From Holacanthus passer (lineage: Eukaryota > Chordata > Actinopteri > Pomacanthidae), in assembly GCA_025331565.1 (NCBI GenBank), contig JAFREQ010000095.1, positions 434,001 through 498,000 on the forward strand: a DNA stretch of 64,000 nt. Direction: 5' to 3'. The notes beneath the pieces are model-generated. The model was not told the DNA's origin. It did no database searches and was given only the letters and a program-made list of their open reading frames with translations. Shown piece by piece: positions 1-12,582 of this stretch; within the stretch, counting starts at the first letter, position 1, and the number at the start of each line of letters is the position of its first letter. The translations under genes were made by a program, and so were the position numbers.

Positions 1-3000
1 ACCAAAAGTTTTCAAATCTGTGAGCCTGCTAGAAACATTCTTCGTGGTTATCGTACGTGACAGGCGCTCTCCTGTCCCTCAACAGCAATCAGCGACCGGG
101 CAAAGGCGGGTAAACCCCGGCAGCTCTGGCAGGGCCGCTCAGGAATCACCTGAGGAATACTGCAGCTGCATGAGGCATCTCCAAACTACATGAGCCAGAA
201 GCAGGAGGGTTGCTTCAAAGGAGCAGGCGGGGCGAAACCTTCCCTGGATAAATAAAGGTTTAAAAAAATTCACTCATAAATTGTGAGATGTAAACGATCA
301 AGCCAAAACCAGAGAGTCAAGAAGTCCATAAATGTTTTCACAGGCTCACATTGTTTTGTGTGTGTTCTCTTGCATCACAGCAGAAATATGGTCCAAGAAT
401 GAGCATATGCAGGAAGATTACTGTGTTTGTACAGAGTGCATGCTCTGTCTTTGGGGGACAGCTTGGCGTTCATTTTATGCAAGTCAGCGCTTCCTGTTTC
501 TCCTCAGCACACTCCACATCTCCTCTCCGATCAGACACAAACCCCTTCCTCCAATCATCCGGTCACATAATAAGAGTGCGGCTATGATATCAGATGTTTT
601 CTTTACTGATATATTCTGCGAGCTGAAGTGACAGCGTCCCGCAGACACCACTGATGAAGACAGACAGGCGAATGAGACGTGAACACAAACTGACATCCCA
701 GGAATACTTGCTGTCCAAGATCAATGTGAACCAAACTTCTGTTTCCTTTTCTTTATGACGTCTGGTCAGATCCTGAATCTGAAATATATCATCACGGTTT
801 GTCCTGCACTTAAATGGATTCTTTAAAATTCCTTCAAGGCCACTACATTCACAATTTAACATATTTTAAATCTAGTCTTGTTTGTTCGACCTGAAAGTAA
901 AGGAGTAATTCATAAAACCTTAAACCTGGGACCTTAAAGTAAAGGAATAAATATTAAAATCTCACACAAAGCTGTAGCAGTGTTTACTCAGGTGTAAAAT
1001 GCTGACTGAACAATATGTTTGCACTGCCAGAAATTACCGTTTGACACCATCTTTACCTTATCATCGGTGTTAATGAGTGCACACAGATGGATTTACAAAT
1101 GTATTTTGTGATTTACATCGGAGTGACTCTCAACAAAAATACTTTTCAACGCATTCATTCACCAAAAACACATTTGGATGTTGTTACATGTTTATACAGA
1201 CTGTTGAACCTGCATCGACAAACTGCTCGTCGCGTGTGATCTTAAATTTTTTAAGATCTCATAGCAGGATTCTTTTTTTTTTTTTCAAAAGGGAATCCTG
1301 AAAACTACAAATACTTTTGAATGCATGTATTAATAGAATTCTTACATTTATTTAAAAGTAAAAATATTTACGTGTGCTTCAGAAATACATACATACATTT
1401 GTGAACCTTATTTTTTTTTATCTGTGGATTTTTTTTTTAAACTTTTATTTACAACTATATCTATTTTTTGTCCACTGAAAAGTATTTTTTCTGTCATTTA
1501 TATATAAATCACCAAATACATTTGTGAATCCTTCTTTGCACATCATTAATATCAGGACCCGTCTGACTGCATATATTTACTGCTCTTCTCCTTTGAAGCA
1601 GCCGACATGCAAAATCTCAATCCAGCATTTGCCACGTAAAGTATTTTTTGACCCTTTCGAGTACAAACATATTGGATCCCATGAGAGAAAACAACCCAGC
1701 GCACAGAAACTCGGTCATATGTTCATTTTCCAGTACATTACATGTGTTACATAAAGCCTGGCTCCAGGACCTGGGGGTCATGACGTGGTGGCGAACCACT
1801 TGGATTGTAGCATCTGCAAGGCAACCTTTCACCCATAAATAATGTCGGCATGTGCCAGAGCTGAGAGCGGTTAGGAAATGTTGGTGATGTGGTTTGCACA
1901 CAACTGCAAAGGCTGCAAGCAAAAATGACCAGAGAAGCTCATTAGACGTAGCTTCAGACCTTATACAAAAGAGGTGCATGAGTTTCTATCTGTAAGACGA
2001 TGACTTCTGTCCTTAAATACAACAATCTTAACACCTCAACATTTTAACAATAGGAACAGTGGGTTACCATTCTCCTCTGGATTACAAAAAAAATATTATA
2101 TTGGAAAAAATGGCCTCTTTCACGCAGTTCTCTTTGGATGGGAGCATTTATTTCCTTCTGCTCTTAAATGGCACGAGGAAATATTAGATGCTCTTGAGTG
2201 GGGCTTGCAATTTCCAAATTTAAATGTGAGAGCAAAGTGAGAACCCAAAATTAAAAGTGTGGTTTTGGCGTCCTGCAAAGCCCTTCTCATCACCATCCAT
2301 TCCTACCTGTTTGACAGTGCCATTAATCAAAAACAACAGTCTTGTTGTTCTATTACATTCAACTCCGTCCAGAAAAACCCATTACTACTCCGGAGTGCCA
2401 AACTTGATCAAACATAAAACCAGGACGTCCAGTATCAAAATTAACATTTACTCCTTACACACAAAATTCTTTTGCAGAAACTCTGTCATCACAACCACCT
2501 CTAAATCATTAATACCTTCAAATAAATGCACATCTCCTCAGCGCGGTAACATGCCTGGATATGGTCTGATACAGTCGGAAAAATACTCAAAATCATGTGT
2601 GGGACTGTGTGAAAAGGAGGCTAAATTTACCATCAGCTGTTGAGTGAGCCTGCTAACCTTTATGAGATCCTTTGAGTGGAGGTAAAACACCACTACGCAC
2701 ATATTACACACAATGACATGAATACAGAGGCACAAACACACAAATGCAGAGAACATCATCATTCTTGTGAAACTCCGACAGACTGCTCTAATCGACATCT
2801 GAAATCGAGGCAAAACCTACATAATGTATTTAAAAAAAATTTATCTGATTGCATTTTGAAATGTTGGGGATTGCTCACAACAAGAGCATAAAAAGAATTT
2901 CATTTCCAAGTCAGATATCAAACAGCTAAAAAAGATGATTTACAAAATGATTAAGTGTGAAAATAAAGCAAAGTATGTCACTTAATAAAGTCCTTGTTTA

Positions 3001-3503
3001 ACAGACAATAGTTAATCCACCTTCTGCGATCTTCACATTCAGAAACATCTCAAACATCTTACGCGTGAATTCACGAACCGAAAATCCCAATTCACAGTAT
3101 AAACGTGTGTCATTAAGCAGCCATGCTACTTGGCCACTTTTCAACAATTACACTAGACGGCAGGGGAAAACAACTTCATCACTGTGGAGTGCAGCTACAG
3201 ATCAAATTAAAATATCCAGCTCTGCCTTCACACAGCGGTCGTACTGTTGGTACTGACGGCCTCCTCCTTTCCACGCCGACACTTTCCACTTATTTTAATG
3301 AGCTATATGTACATTAAAATGGAGTCTGGCCTGACGCTGAGGCGACTGGTGTCCATAAAGCCACCGATGATAATGAAGAAGCAGCTGCTGCATGTTTAGC
3401 TTTGCTGCACTTTGCTCTTTGACTGCTGCTCGAAACTTAACAGCCAGAGTTTAGATCGATGCTGGCTGCATCGTACAACACACACTGACAGGAAACTGTT
3501 CAT

Positions 3504-4020
3504 GGCTGCAACTCACATCGATTACTTCCCTGATTAATCGATTACAGACATATGTGAAAAATGTTCATCACAATGTCTTAAAGCTTCAATCGCTCTTCAC
3601 ATTACTTGTCCAAAGCCCAAAGAAATTACACTTTGCATCGCATGAAGACAAACAACAAATTCTCTCGTTTGAAAGGCTGGAATGAAGGAATGTTTGGCAA
3701 TAAAATAGATCAACAAAATTATAAATTGAGTATTAAAATCAGAATCAGTTTTATTGCCAAGTAGGTTTTCACATACGAGGAATTTGATTTGGTGTTTTGG
3801 TTTATGACAATAAGTAGAAAAATAGAAGATTGACAATAAAATATGAAAAGTGCATGTACTTAATAGTTAATTTTCTGTCGATCAATCAATCAGTTAATTC
3901 TTTTGGGTCTAAAATGTTTCACATTCAAAAACGTCTGGTCCATTTTAGGCAAAAACCCACAAACTGTTCGTGTTTAAAATATTCTATTTCTTTATTTGAT
4001 ATTTTAATGCAGAGAAAGAT
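3504..4020. repeat. decayed AT-rich interspersed element, interrupted
   Basis: It starts with GCTGCAACTCACATCGATTA and continues with several ATTAATCGATT-type words and a GTGAAAAATGTTCATCACAA segment. It resumes near 3850 with TTCTGTCGATCAATCAATCA and TCTAAAATGTTTCACATTC. The same word set recurs at 4.6-5.1, 9.0, 28.0 and 58.7 kb, so this is one copy of a dispersed family. A different repeat (3733-3800) lies inside it. Confidence 0.6.
3733..3800 (+). repeat. short interspersed fragment
   Basis: The block AAAATCAGAATCAGTTTTAT, followed by TGCCAAGTAGGTTTTCACAT and then ACGAGGAATTTG, matches a very common teleost dispersed sequence. It splits the AT-rich element around it, which suggests a later insertion. 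I recognise it from general knowledge of fish genomes and cannot give a certain family name. Confidence 0.5.
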
Positions 4021-4039
4021 GCATCTGGTTAATCATTTA

Positions 4040-4355
4040 TTCATTCAATTTCTCTGCCCACTTAATCCTTTTCTGGCACACCTGGGGCTACAGCCTATCC
4101 CAGCATGCACCGGGCGGATGGCAGGACACTGGGCAGGTCGCCAGTCCATCGCAGGTTGAACGCAGATAGGCAGACATCCACTCACGCTCACATTCATACC
4201 TACGGGCAATTTAGAGTCTCCACTCTGCCTGACTCGCACATCTTTGCGATGTGGGAGGAAACCAGAGAAAACCCACACAAACGTGCGAACTCGGCACAGG
4301 GAGGGCCAAGGATCAAGCCTGGGTCTTCTCGCTGTGAGGCGAGAGTGTAAACCCC
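4040..4355 (+). repeat. teleost interspersed repeat resembling a LINE 3' end
   Basis: Diagnostic blocks are GGGGCTACAGCCTATCCCAG, GGTCGCCAGTCCATCGCAGG, ACGGGCAATTTAGAGTC, GATGTGGGAGGAAACCAGAG and TCGCTGTGAGGCGAGAGTG, in that order. This block order is typical of a widespread fish repeat. No open reading frame of interest is present, and the family name is uncertain. Confidence 0.65.
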
Positions 4356-4605
4356 CAAACCCGCGGTGGTTACTTTCATGAGCACATCAAGCGCAGTGGG
4401 ACGCTGCTTCGGACACGAGGAGGATCTGACAGTGACCAATCAGATGCATGGATACGTTGGATCAGGACTGAAACCGCCGCTGTCCAAACTAAACAAAATA
4501 ATTATTGTGCACAAGTCATTTTGTGACTAACATTTTCATGCTGCCGATTATTTCTCACTTAATCAATCATTTCTCTGGCATTTTTCTGACCGACAGTCCA
4601 ATATA

Positions 4606-5112
4606 GAGCTGCGACGATTAGTTGATTAATCAATTCATTGATCAAAACAAAATCACCTTAATTACTGTTTCATTGGTTCCAGCTTCTTGAATGTAAAGAT
4701 TTGCTGCTTTTCTTTGTCATTTATAACAGTAAATGAAGGTTTTGGACTGTTGGTTGGATGTCACTTTGGGTTCTGGGAAATTATGACGAACATTTTTCAC
4801 AATTTTTTGACATTTTATAGACTAAAGGATTAATCATGAAAATAATCGGCAGACTGATCGATGATGAAAATGATCACTATTTGCAGCCTTAGTCCAAAAC
4901 TAATATACAAATATATTCATTTTACAATGAGATAGAACAGAGAAAAGCAGCAAATCTTTACATCTGAGAAGCATAAACCAGCAAACATTTGGCATTTTGC
5001 TTGAAAAATGACTTAATGCATTGTAAAAAAAAAAGAAAAGAAAAAAGTTGCAGATTACTTTCCTGTCAAGTGACTGATTAATTAATCGATCAGTTGACTA
5101 ATCATTTCTGCT
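4606..5112. repeat. AT-rich dispersed element(s), two nested or back-to-back copies
   Basis: The left edge reads GCTGCGACGATTAGTTGATT, with GATTAATCATGAAAATAATC and CTATTTGCAGCC near 4890. A second part has AAAGCAGCAAATCTTTACATC, GAAAAATGACTTAATGC and GATTAATTAATCGATCAG in the opposite sense. This fits a copy inserted into, or abutting, a relative in inverted orientation. Confidence 0.55.
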
Positions 5113-6802
5113 TTCTCCCTGTTGTGTGCTCTCTCAAGGATGAAGCACACACCTATCTCACAAATAATCCCTGTCCCCCCTCGAGCTTGAATACACAACA
5201 GTGACATTTCCCAAAAATGGCAATCCTTTTATTTTCAGCTTCTCACTTATTCTTGACAGCTTTGTCATGAAAATGCTTTCATTCTAAGCCCCTGTGTAAT
5301 TTTTATTGAGTAAAAATAAAATATTCATTGATATTTTATCAGTCACACCAGAATTTTTACATGTTGCCATGGCATTGTGCCCAAAAACTGCCTCTTCACT
5401 GCTCAAGAAGTGCCGTCATTTCAGATTAGAGCCATTCACATCTATGTATTTGGTTACAGAAAATTGAAATGTTTAAGGAGACAGAAGTGGGACTGAAGAG
5501 ACCTGTTTTCTCAACATTATGATGCATGAATCCACTGCTGTTTACTCGCACTAATGTGGCCGATGGTAAAAATAAATGTTCCTCATTTGAGGCAGAAAAC
5601 AAGTCCAGAACATTCCCACTGTTAGGTGAAGGTCACATCTTTCACACCTATTCCAGATTTGAATGGAGGCTTGGTTCAGCCCAGCTGGTCCTGTACAATA
5701 ATTTCCATAACCTCATTTGACCGCTTCTCTCTGCTGAACTGAAGGAGAGAGGAGCATCTCAGCCTCAGACACAAAACCAAACATGCAGATGCGTAAAACG
5801 TATAGAAGCAAACACAAAGAGGTAAAAATAGAAAAACGGCTCTACAGGTGCCTGATTAAACCCCCCAGCAGCGCGCTGTGGTCTTGTTCGGTGTGGTGTA
5901 GCATGACGAACACTAGAGCGAGCTGAAACCACGGCCTCATTCAGAGATTGATAGCCTGACGCTGATGTTTAATCCAGCTTCAGGCTTCAGTGCACAGAGA
6001 TGTGTGGGTTTTTTTTTCTATTAATTTCAGAGGCCATTATTTTACAGCCTGTGGAGCCCTGATTTTACTGGCCCTCGAGCTACTTCAGGGAGACTTTTTA
6101 AAGGTGTGTGAAATTTGCTGCTTTGAGTGTGCACGTCAAAGGAAATGATAAGATCCCCCCCGGTGTAATGTATATATTTTTAATTATGCACAATGTTATT
6201 TAATGTTGGTCTGTTCAGCCAGGACAAATTATGTGAAACAATTTGAGTATCTTATTACATTTAATACGAAAAAGTTATTTTTAATTGCTTAAACTTATCA
6301 CTTCTGAAGTCGTCTCAGTTCAGAAAACTTTTATTTTCATGTGAGTAATAGGTGTCGCATTTTTTCAATTTGCAAATGTGAGCCGGACACAACAGTTCAA
6401 TATCTCAACAATTTCACTCAGCATCTGCAACTGTGATGCAGGGCAGACATACATCACATACATTTGAATGCAGGAGTAAATAATATTCCTTCCTGCTGTG
6501 AATTCATCTTTAAAAAAAACAGTCCATCCGTTGGTCACCCCATGACTCATACTACTGACATATGTACAGTAACTCCTCACACAGCCTTGGGTATTTGGCT
6601 AAGACCTCACAGTTCTGAATCACGGGCATCCATGGGATCGGATGACATCATGCCCGCAAACGTTATGAGCCAACCATATCCAGAGGGACATCATTATCCC
6701 GGATTGGCAGCCCACTGATTGGCTCAGGAGGAGACGAGGCAGCTCATCCTGACCTTTTTGCTGTGAGTGAATCCTGACAAGATCAATCAAAAGCCAAGGC
6801 AT

Positions 6803-6811
6803 TCTCTCTCA

Positions 6812-6847
<36 letters not shown>
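6803..6847. repeat. (CT)n microsatellite
   Basis: About 45 bases of near-perfect CT dinucleotides with a few substitutions near the left edge. No gene is associated with it. Confidence 0.9.
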
Positions 6848-8429
6848 GTGCACAAACCCATTGAGTCATTCCACTCAGGCTTTGCAGCAGAATTGAATTA
6901 CCCACCCACCCAAAGTGTAGCTGAATCTAAAAAGGCCACTCCTCCCAGCGACTCCAGCAGCCCCCATGTAGATTCCCCCAGTATCACTAAACCACTAAAG
7001 GCTCTTAGAGGATAAGGGTCTGGGCATTCTTCACCAAAGCTAGTTTAGTGTTGGGCGACAGAAAAGAGGATCAGCTGACGACTGAACTCAATCTATTGAT
7101 ACTGAGCAAAAAGGCGGAGAGAGTGACGACACATCTAGACTAAGGATTCATTTATTCTTTGCCAGAAATAAACCATGCTGAGCCTTTAAAGGACAGTCGA
7201 AACTCACACTATACGCAGATGACAAACCATACTATCGGGGCCCAGAGTCCAGAAGGGCTCAAACGTGATAAAGAACATATCTCCAGTAAAATGTCACATC
7301 ATGTTCAGATCCGGCCTGAGGCATCAGTTCGTCCACTTGTTAGATTATCAATGGGTCTGCATGGTTACAGTCCCCGGTGTTATGCAGACATATTCAATGC
7401 TGCTGAGGTCAGCTATTGATTGACCTCCAGGGCATCAAAGACCTTGAAGTGTCTGCCTGGATAATACGTGTTTAAACAAGCTTAGTAAGCAACTGCGATG
7501 CACCACCCCAGTGCTTATTCATCGGATCCTTGCACATGCTGATGAATATGTAAAATATGATGTGAGTGCATTCAAATGAAGGCCGGTTGACTGACTTCCT
7601 GTCTGTGGGACGGAATAATGACATGAGTGATATTTCCTCACTGTCTTGACATCATCGCATGTCTTGGACCAGAAAGCTTTGGGGATACTTGAAAAAGCTG
7701 AAGGCAGAGTCTTGGTTTGACATTTAGAAGTGCTGACTTCTCACATCTAGAGGGGATTCGGCCAGCAGATTCAAAACGTCCCTGAACTCGGACAGGGGGG
7801 GGTCCTTTGATTCACAAAACATCAGATCACTGAAGATCTGTCAACAGCAGCCGAGAAGCGCTCTCTCTCTCCGGCTGGAGAATCCGGCCCTACATGTGTG
7901 ATTAAAAGCAAATCACTTCTCCCGAATGCTCATCACTGGTCGTCTCTGCCGCTAATTCAACACAACACTTGAAAAAGCTGCCGCGAACGCATCTCCTGCA
8001 CACTCAGCGCCCCACCGGAGAATGAATGGGCTCTCTCTTTTGACAGATCATCTAGTGCACGGGGCTAGATGAATCTCGCGCATGCAGTACAGTAATAGCC
8101 TAACAGATGATGGTTCTTGGCACAGCCTGAGTAGTGGAGGGGTGTAAGACAGTCCCTTATGTCACATGGGAGAAAGAGAGGGAAGGAGAAGGAGGGAGAA
8201 GAGGAGTGCTGCAGTGCATTGGCGGTGTGCTGTCTCTTTAACTATGGCCATGCTTGACAGGAGCTGCTGTATCAAACTACTGTAAAATCGACAAGGCCAG
8301 GGATAGCTCAGCGGCTGGCTGCTCGCATCCACAGTGTCCATCTGCACTCGTGGATGCAGCCATTGTAGAGATGGGAAAAGAGGGAGCGAGAGAAGAGACA
8401 GTGAGGGGGTAGGAGAGCATGTGTGTGTA

Positions 8430-8434
<5 letters not shown>

Positions 8435-8487
<53 letters not shown>
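8435..8487. repeat. (TG)n microsatellite
   Basis: About 52 bases of uninterrupted TG. It lies in a more complex, GC-richer stretch (8.2-8.75 kb) in which I could not support an exon. Confidence 0.95.
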
Positions 8488-8491
<4 letters not shown>

Positions 8492-9016
8492 TTCAGCATG
8501 AGGGGGGTCGACCACAGCGGAGGAGAGAGAGAGAAAGAGAGAAAGGAAAAGAAGGAGAGACTGAAAGGAGGTGTGAGTTTAAGAGAGCGAACGAGGGAGG
8601 AAAAAGATTTAGCCAAGATAGGAAGGCCCATCTCTGCTGCCGCTGCTGCTGCCTGCCTCCCACTAACTGCCTGTTCATGTGAGCCGGCACTTGGCATGAC
8701 TGCAAATGGCTTGCCTGGTACATTAGCTTAACACACTCGTCAATGTGGGCTCAAATACATCTGCAAGATGGTCGAGGGATTCCCCCTCCCCTCCACCTCC
8801 TCCCCTCTGCTCTTATCTGGATCTATATCTCATTGCAAATCAATATCACACTAATATCAGCCGTCTTACCACATATTTTATCTCAAGATGTTGAGTCACT
8901 GTGCGGCAATAAATATCACACAGTGTTACATAATCGCTTTGAGTAACCATGGTGCTTCTAATGTATAGGTAGACAGGGGAGATGGAGTGTGTCTAGAGTG
9001 AATTCAGCTGGTTGGC

Positions 9017-9195
9017 CTGCAACTAATGATTATTTTCACAGTTACATGTTTGATGTATAAAATATTAGAAAACAGTGTTGCCCTGATCAACAGTAGAAAA
9101 ACCAAAAGATATTCATTTAATAACAATATAAAAGCGAGAAAACCAGCAAATTGTCACAATTCAGATGCTGGAACCAGTAAATGTTTCTACTTGCT
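9017..9195 (+). repeat. AT-rich dispersed element, copy
   Basis: It starts CCTGCAACTAATGATTATTT and continues with ATAAAATATTAGAAAACAGT, AACCAGCAAATTGTCACA and TTCAGATGCTGGAACCAGTA. The order agrees with the copies at 4.6 and 58.7 kb. Confidence 0.55.
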
Positions 9196-9699
9196 AACTT
9201 ATTTCCATGTATAATTTCTGACAAAATATTTGTTGAATCACTTTCTGTTGAGCGAGTAATAGTTTTTGGCACAAATACATATAAGCATGCTTTTCTGATT
9301 TTTAACATATACATACATTTAAGGGGACGCAGATGAGGACTTTTACAATATAAACAGCACATGATGCAATGAAATAAAGAGGTTTACAGGTGTCATCTGC
9401 ATTGAGGGTTAGATTATTTAAACTATCGCTGCAATCATGAAGTTAAAACCTCAAAGTGAGCAGATTGGTCTCCATATTCTCCATATTGATACGCCTCACA
9501 ATCCAGCTTACGGCTAAAGCCTCAGCAGTTGTACCAAATTGGATAAGACTAAACGCTGCTTAGCTCCGAAAAAACAATGTCTAAAATGAAACACCACTGT
9601 GCGATCACAGAGGAAAGAGTGCTCGGTGCCATCGCTGGCAGGTTTCGAAGGTGCAGCACTGTGCTCACAATTTCCTGGCAATGACTCCCAGAGTGGGCT

Positions 9700-9702
<3 letters not shown>

Positions 9703-9733
<31 letters not shown>
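9703..9733. repeat. (CA)n microsatellite
   Basis: About 30 bases of CA repeats. Confidence 0.9.
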
Positions 9734-9737
<4 letters not shown>

Positions 9738-10123
9738 GTGGCAGAGCATCTCACCAGCATTATGCAACCAACTTCTATAGCTGCACTTGCACAAGAGGGC
9801 ATTTTGGCCATTATCTGCTTTGCTCTGAGGGAATAGAAAGCAGAGTGAAAAGGAGCCGAGCCGGTAGCCACAGTTAAATTTGGTCTCTCTTTTCATGTGC
9901 GGCTCGGATGATGACTCCGGGGTCACGGCGAAAGTCCAGAGAGCTGAGGATTGTGTTTTTCAGGTCGAGATTAGTCTCCATTTTGGAGGTATTGTTCTAC
10001 AAGGGGTTACAGGTCTGTGAGTGTGCGCTTGCATCCACACATGAAACATCACTCTCTCTCTCACCCTAACAGTCACATGCAGCACACCTCCACTCTCTCC
10101 TGAACCCACACACTGACTACACA

Positions 10124-10144
10124 CTCTCTCTCTCTCTCTCTCTC
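10124..10144. repeat. (CT)n microsatellite
   Basis: Short CT run beside ACACTC-rich sequence. Confidence 0.8.
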
Positions 10145-10354
10145 GCTCTGTCACACACACTCACATCCACTCACACACATCCTCCCCAGCCCTACAGCTT
10201 TTTTGGCATCTACCCTCCTTGATAGCAGGTACTCACACAAAACCACGACACCCCCGATCCTTCACGCTTCCTCCAAACTTTGTGCTGGGCGTTGCATCTC
10301 ACTCCGGTCTGACTCTGACCATCGTGTTGCTTTTGCCCACATTAGCCCCTCTAA

Positions 10355-10356
<2 letters not shown>

Positions 10357-10391
<35 letters not shown>
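10357..10391. repeat. (CA)n microsatellite
   Basis: About 35 bases of CA repeats. Confidence 0.9.
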
Positions 10392-10392
<1 letters not shown>

Positions 10393-11150
10393 CAAATTGA
10401 ACGTTTCGACTGGATAGATTTGAGGCAGCTCACTGCAGCACGCCTGCTCACATATAGCATTAGTCACAGTTGCAGTGCAATGATACCGAGGGGAATCTGC
10501 CTTTACCGTACACTGAAGCTCCTTTCACCCACTCACACTCGAGTATGAGGAATAAAAGACCAGCAAGAATGAAGTAGCCTCTCATTCTGGTCATCTACAT
10601 ATTTTAGTGGGCCAAAGTTTTTGCACTCAGGAGGCGGAATCTACTCAGACTATTGACAAAATACATTTCATAAGATACTACAGAAAAGTCCACATATGAA
10701 TATTTCATGGGCGTTAAAGATATAATCAAGTACTCCTTATACTACACTGGAATTTTACACCACAAATTAACTATAATAAACTTCATAATATATGAACAGC
10801 ACAGGTGACACATCACACAAGTATTTTCTTTACTCCTTATGAGAACCATATGATCTACAACACCACAGGATTATTATAGGAATCTTTTTTTTTTCCATCA
10901 GCTGCTCAGATGGAGGAATGCACTTGCAGGAGTAAACCGCGACACCAGTGCACATGCAGACCTTATTATAATACTATAATTGCCGCATGCACAGGTCTGG
11001 ATGGACACACGCTGCGCTGCATCCGTGTGTGTGCGTGCGTGCGCGTGCGCGCGTGCACGTGTGGGCATCCATCTAGAAGGCACTCCAGGCTATTTCTATG
11101 CACCTGTCGGCTATGGTGCTTTTTAGATGCGCCTATTGCATATGATAGTG

Positions 11151-11168
11151 GTAGAGAGAGAGAGAGAG

Positions 11169-11206
<38 letters not shown>
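11151..11206. repeat. (AG)n microsatellite beside a putative splice donor
   Basis: GA/AG repeats interrupted once by ATATAG. In the minus (syngap1) sense this is a CT tract beginning about 80 bases into the intron after the donor at 11284-11283. Confidence 0.9.
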
Positions 11207-11210
<4 letters not shown>

Positions 11211-11284
11211 GGGAGGAAGGGGGGAGGAGGACAGAAAAGAAAGATGCAGTGGAGGATAGAAAAATATGAAATGAAATGTCTTAC

Positions 11285-11306
11285 CTTGAAAGGGAACATA
11301 GGACAT
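11285..11306 (-). CDS. syngap1: putative syngap1, end of first coding exon (partial gene)
   Basis: The minus strand reads ATG at 11306-11304 and encodes MSYVPFQ plus one G, then a consensus donor GTAAGAC at 11284. Human SYNGAP1 exon 1 ends with a closely similar MSYAPFR peptide and the same phase-1 junction. SynGAP is a synaptic Ras/Rap GTPase-activating protein that sits with PSD-95 scaffolds. The frame stays open upstream past residues HVQCRWN, so the true start may be further upstream, at up to 11456. An acceptor-like TTTCTCAG before 11382 may bound the exon. Only seven residues support the match. The position downstream of phf1 on the same strand, as in the human 6p21.3 block, is independent support. 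No further syngap1 exon was found, so the gene would continue beyond base 1. Confidence 0.5.
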
Positions 11307-11403
11307 GTTCCAACGGCATTGAACGTGGGCTGTGCGTCTCGGCGGTCTCTCGGTGAAGTGAGGAAGCAAATTAGAAATAAATCTGAGAAATAAAAATTTA
11401 AAA

Positions 11404-11410
<7 letters not shown>

Positions 11411-11436
<26 letters not shown>

Positions 11437-11437
11437 C
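11411..11437. repeat. (GA)n microsatellite
   Basis: About 26 bases of GA repeats, upstream of the putative syngap1 exon in the minus sense. Confidence 0.9.
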
Positions 11438-11580
11438 GCGATATAGTGCGATTCACAGTTCAGAGCCGGAGGAGAGGCCAATATTCCGCTGTTATAAAAA
11501 CTGGCATCATAATCCACGACCGCTTATAAAGCGCCCGGTTCCCCCTGTGCGTAAAAAAATACAGGATGCAGAAATATGTG

Positions 11581-11640
11581 CATGTGTGTGTGTGTGTGTG
11601 TGTGTGCAATGTGTGTGTGTGTGTGCAATGTGTGTGTGTT
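11581..11640. repeat. (GT)n microsatellite, interrupted
   Basis: Two GT tracts separated by GTGCAAT units. Confidence 0.9.
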
Positions 11641-11685
11641 TGTTTGCACGCTGCCGCCGAGGTGTGAGGGTGAAACACGAGTGAG

Positions 11686-11996
11686 TGTGTGTGTGTGTGT
11701 GAGTGAGAGAGAGAGAGAGAGAGAGACTGTGAGAGGGAGAGAGAGAGAGAGAGACTGAGAGAGAGGGTGGAGAGACTGTGAGAGAGGGAGAGAGAGGGGG
11801 GAGAGAGAGAGACTGTGAGAGGGAGAGAGAGAGAGACTGAGAGAGAGGGTGGAGAGACTGTGAGAGAGAGAGAGAGGGAGAGAGAGAGGGGGAGAGAGAG
11901 AGACTGTGAGAGGGAAAGCGAGAGACAGAGAGAGAGAGAGAGGGGAGAGAGAGAGACTGTGAGAGGGAGAGCGAGAGACAGAGAGAGAGGGAGAGA

Positions 11997-12036
<40 letters not shown>

Positions 12037-12175
12037 CTGAGGGAGGGAGAGAGAGACTGAGGGAGGGAGGGAGGGAGAGAGAGAGAGAGAGAGACACTGT
12101 GAGAGGGAGAGAGAGTGACTGAGGGAGAGAGAGAGACAGAGAGAGAGAGTGAGAGAGACTGAGAGAGAGGGAGGG
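11686..12175. repeat. long GA/CT satellite with higher-order periodicity
   Basis: After a short GT run there are nearly 480 bases of almost pure purine on the plus strand, mostly GAGAGA. The tract is punctuated at intervals by GACTGTGAGAGGGA and GACTGAGGGAGGGA units, so it is a minisatellite built on a GA microsatellite. The long serine/leucine frames on the minus strand here are translation artefacts of the repeat. Confidence 0.95.
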
Positions 12176-12182
12176 GTGTGGA

Positions 12183-12549
12183 GGACTGAGCGCGCATGTG
12201 TGCATGTGCGTGCATGTGTGTGGGGGCGTGCACGTTTCACAATATCTATAATCTATCTTTAGTCTATGTGCATTTTACAGTCAGCTCCGGCCTCTTGGAA
12301 TAAAGACATTATAATAATGTTGCGGTGAGTGTAAATTCACTGTACTGCTTCAGGCCACAGTACAGTGTGTGTGTGTGTGATGCCCCATAGGTATCTTATG
12401 ACTTTTACATAACTATAATTTACACACTATTGAAAGAGCTTCTATAGGCCTATTATACATTTTTACATTATCTCTCAGGTGAATGGGCCAATTTATAATT
12501 ACAGTAACATGGACTTAAGTGTATGTTTCAACTAACTAATAACTACAGC

Positions 12550-12582
<33 letters not shown>

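Larger units (their letters stand above)
1..11284 (-). other. non-coding stretch, probable syngap1 first intron
   Basis: No exon with convincing splice sites or protein similarity was found on either strand. The stretch lies downstream, in the minus direction, of the putative syngap1 first coding exon, so it is most simply the long first intron. That is inference, because the next expected exon was not found in the window. It holds a nested repeat island at 3.5-5.1 kb, several microsatellites (6.8, 8.4, 9.7, 10.1 and 10.4 kb) and otherwise AT-rich sequence. The open frames present are short, mostly under 120 codons, and look random. Confidence 0.35.

Noticed and set aside
1617..1979. 120-codon minus-strand frame
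   Set aside because: No recognisable domain and no splice context; the length is compatible with chance.
8162..8740. Possible alternative syngap1 first exon in a GC-richer stretch
   Set aside because: Open frames (for example MAIVKETAHRQ and MGLPILAKS) show no recognisable similarity or clear donor, and they run into TG and GA repeats.
11460..12240. Very long minus-strand serine/leucine open frames (over 230 codons)
   Set aside because: They are translations of the GA/CT satellite in all three frames, with no splice or protein support.
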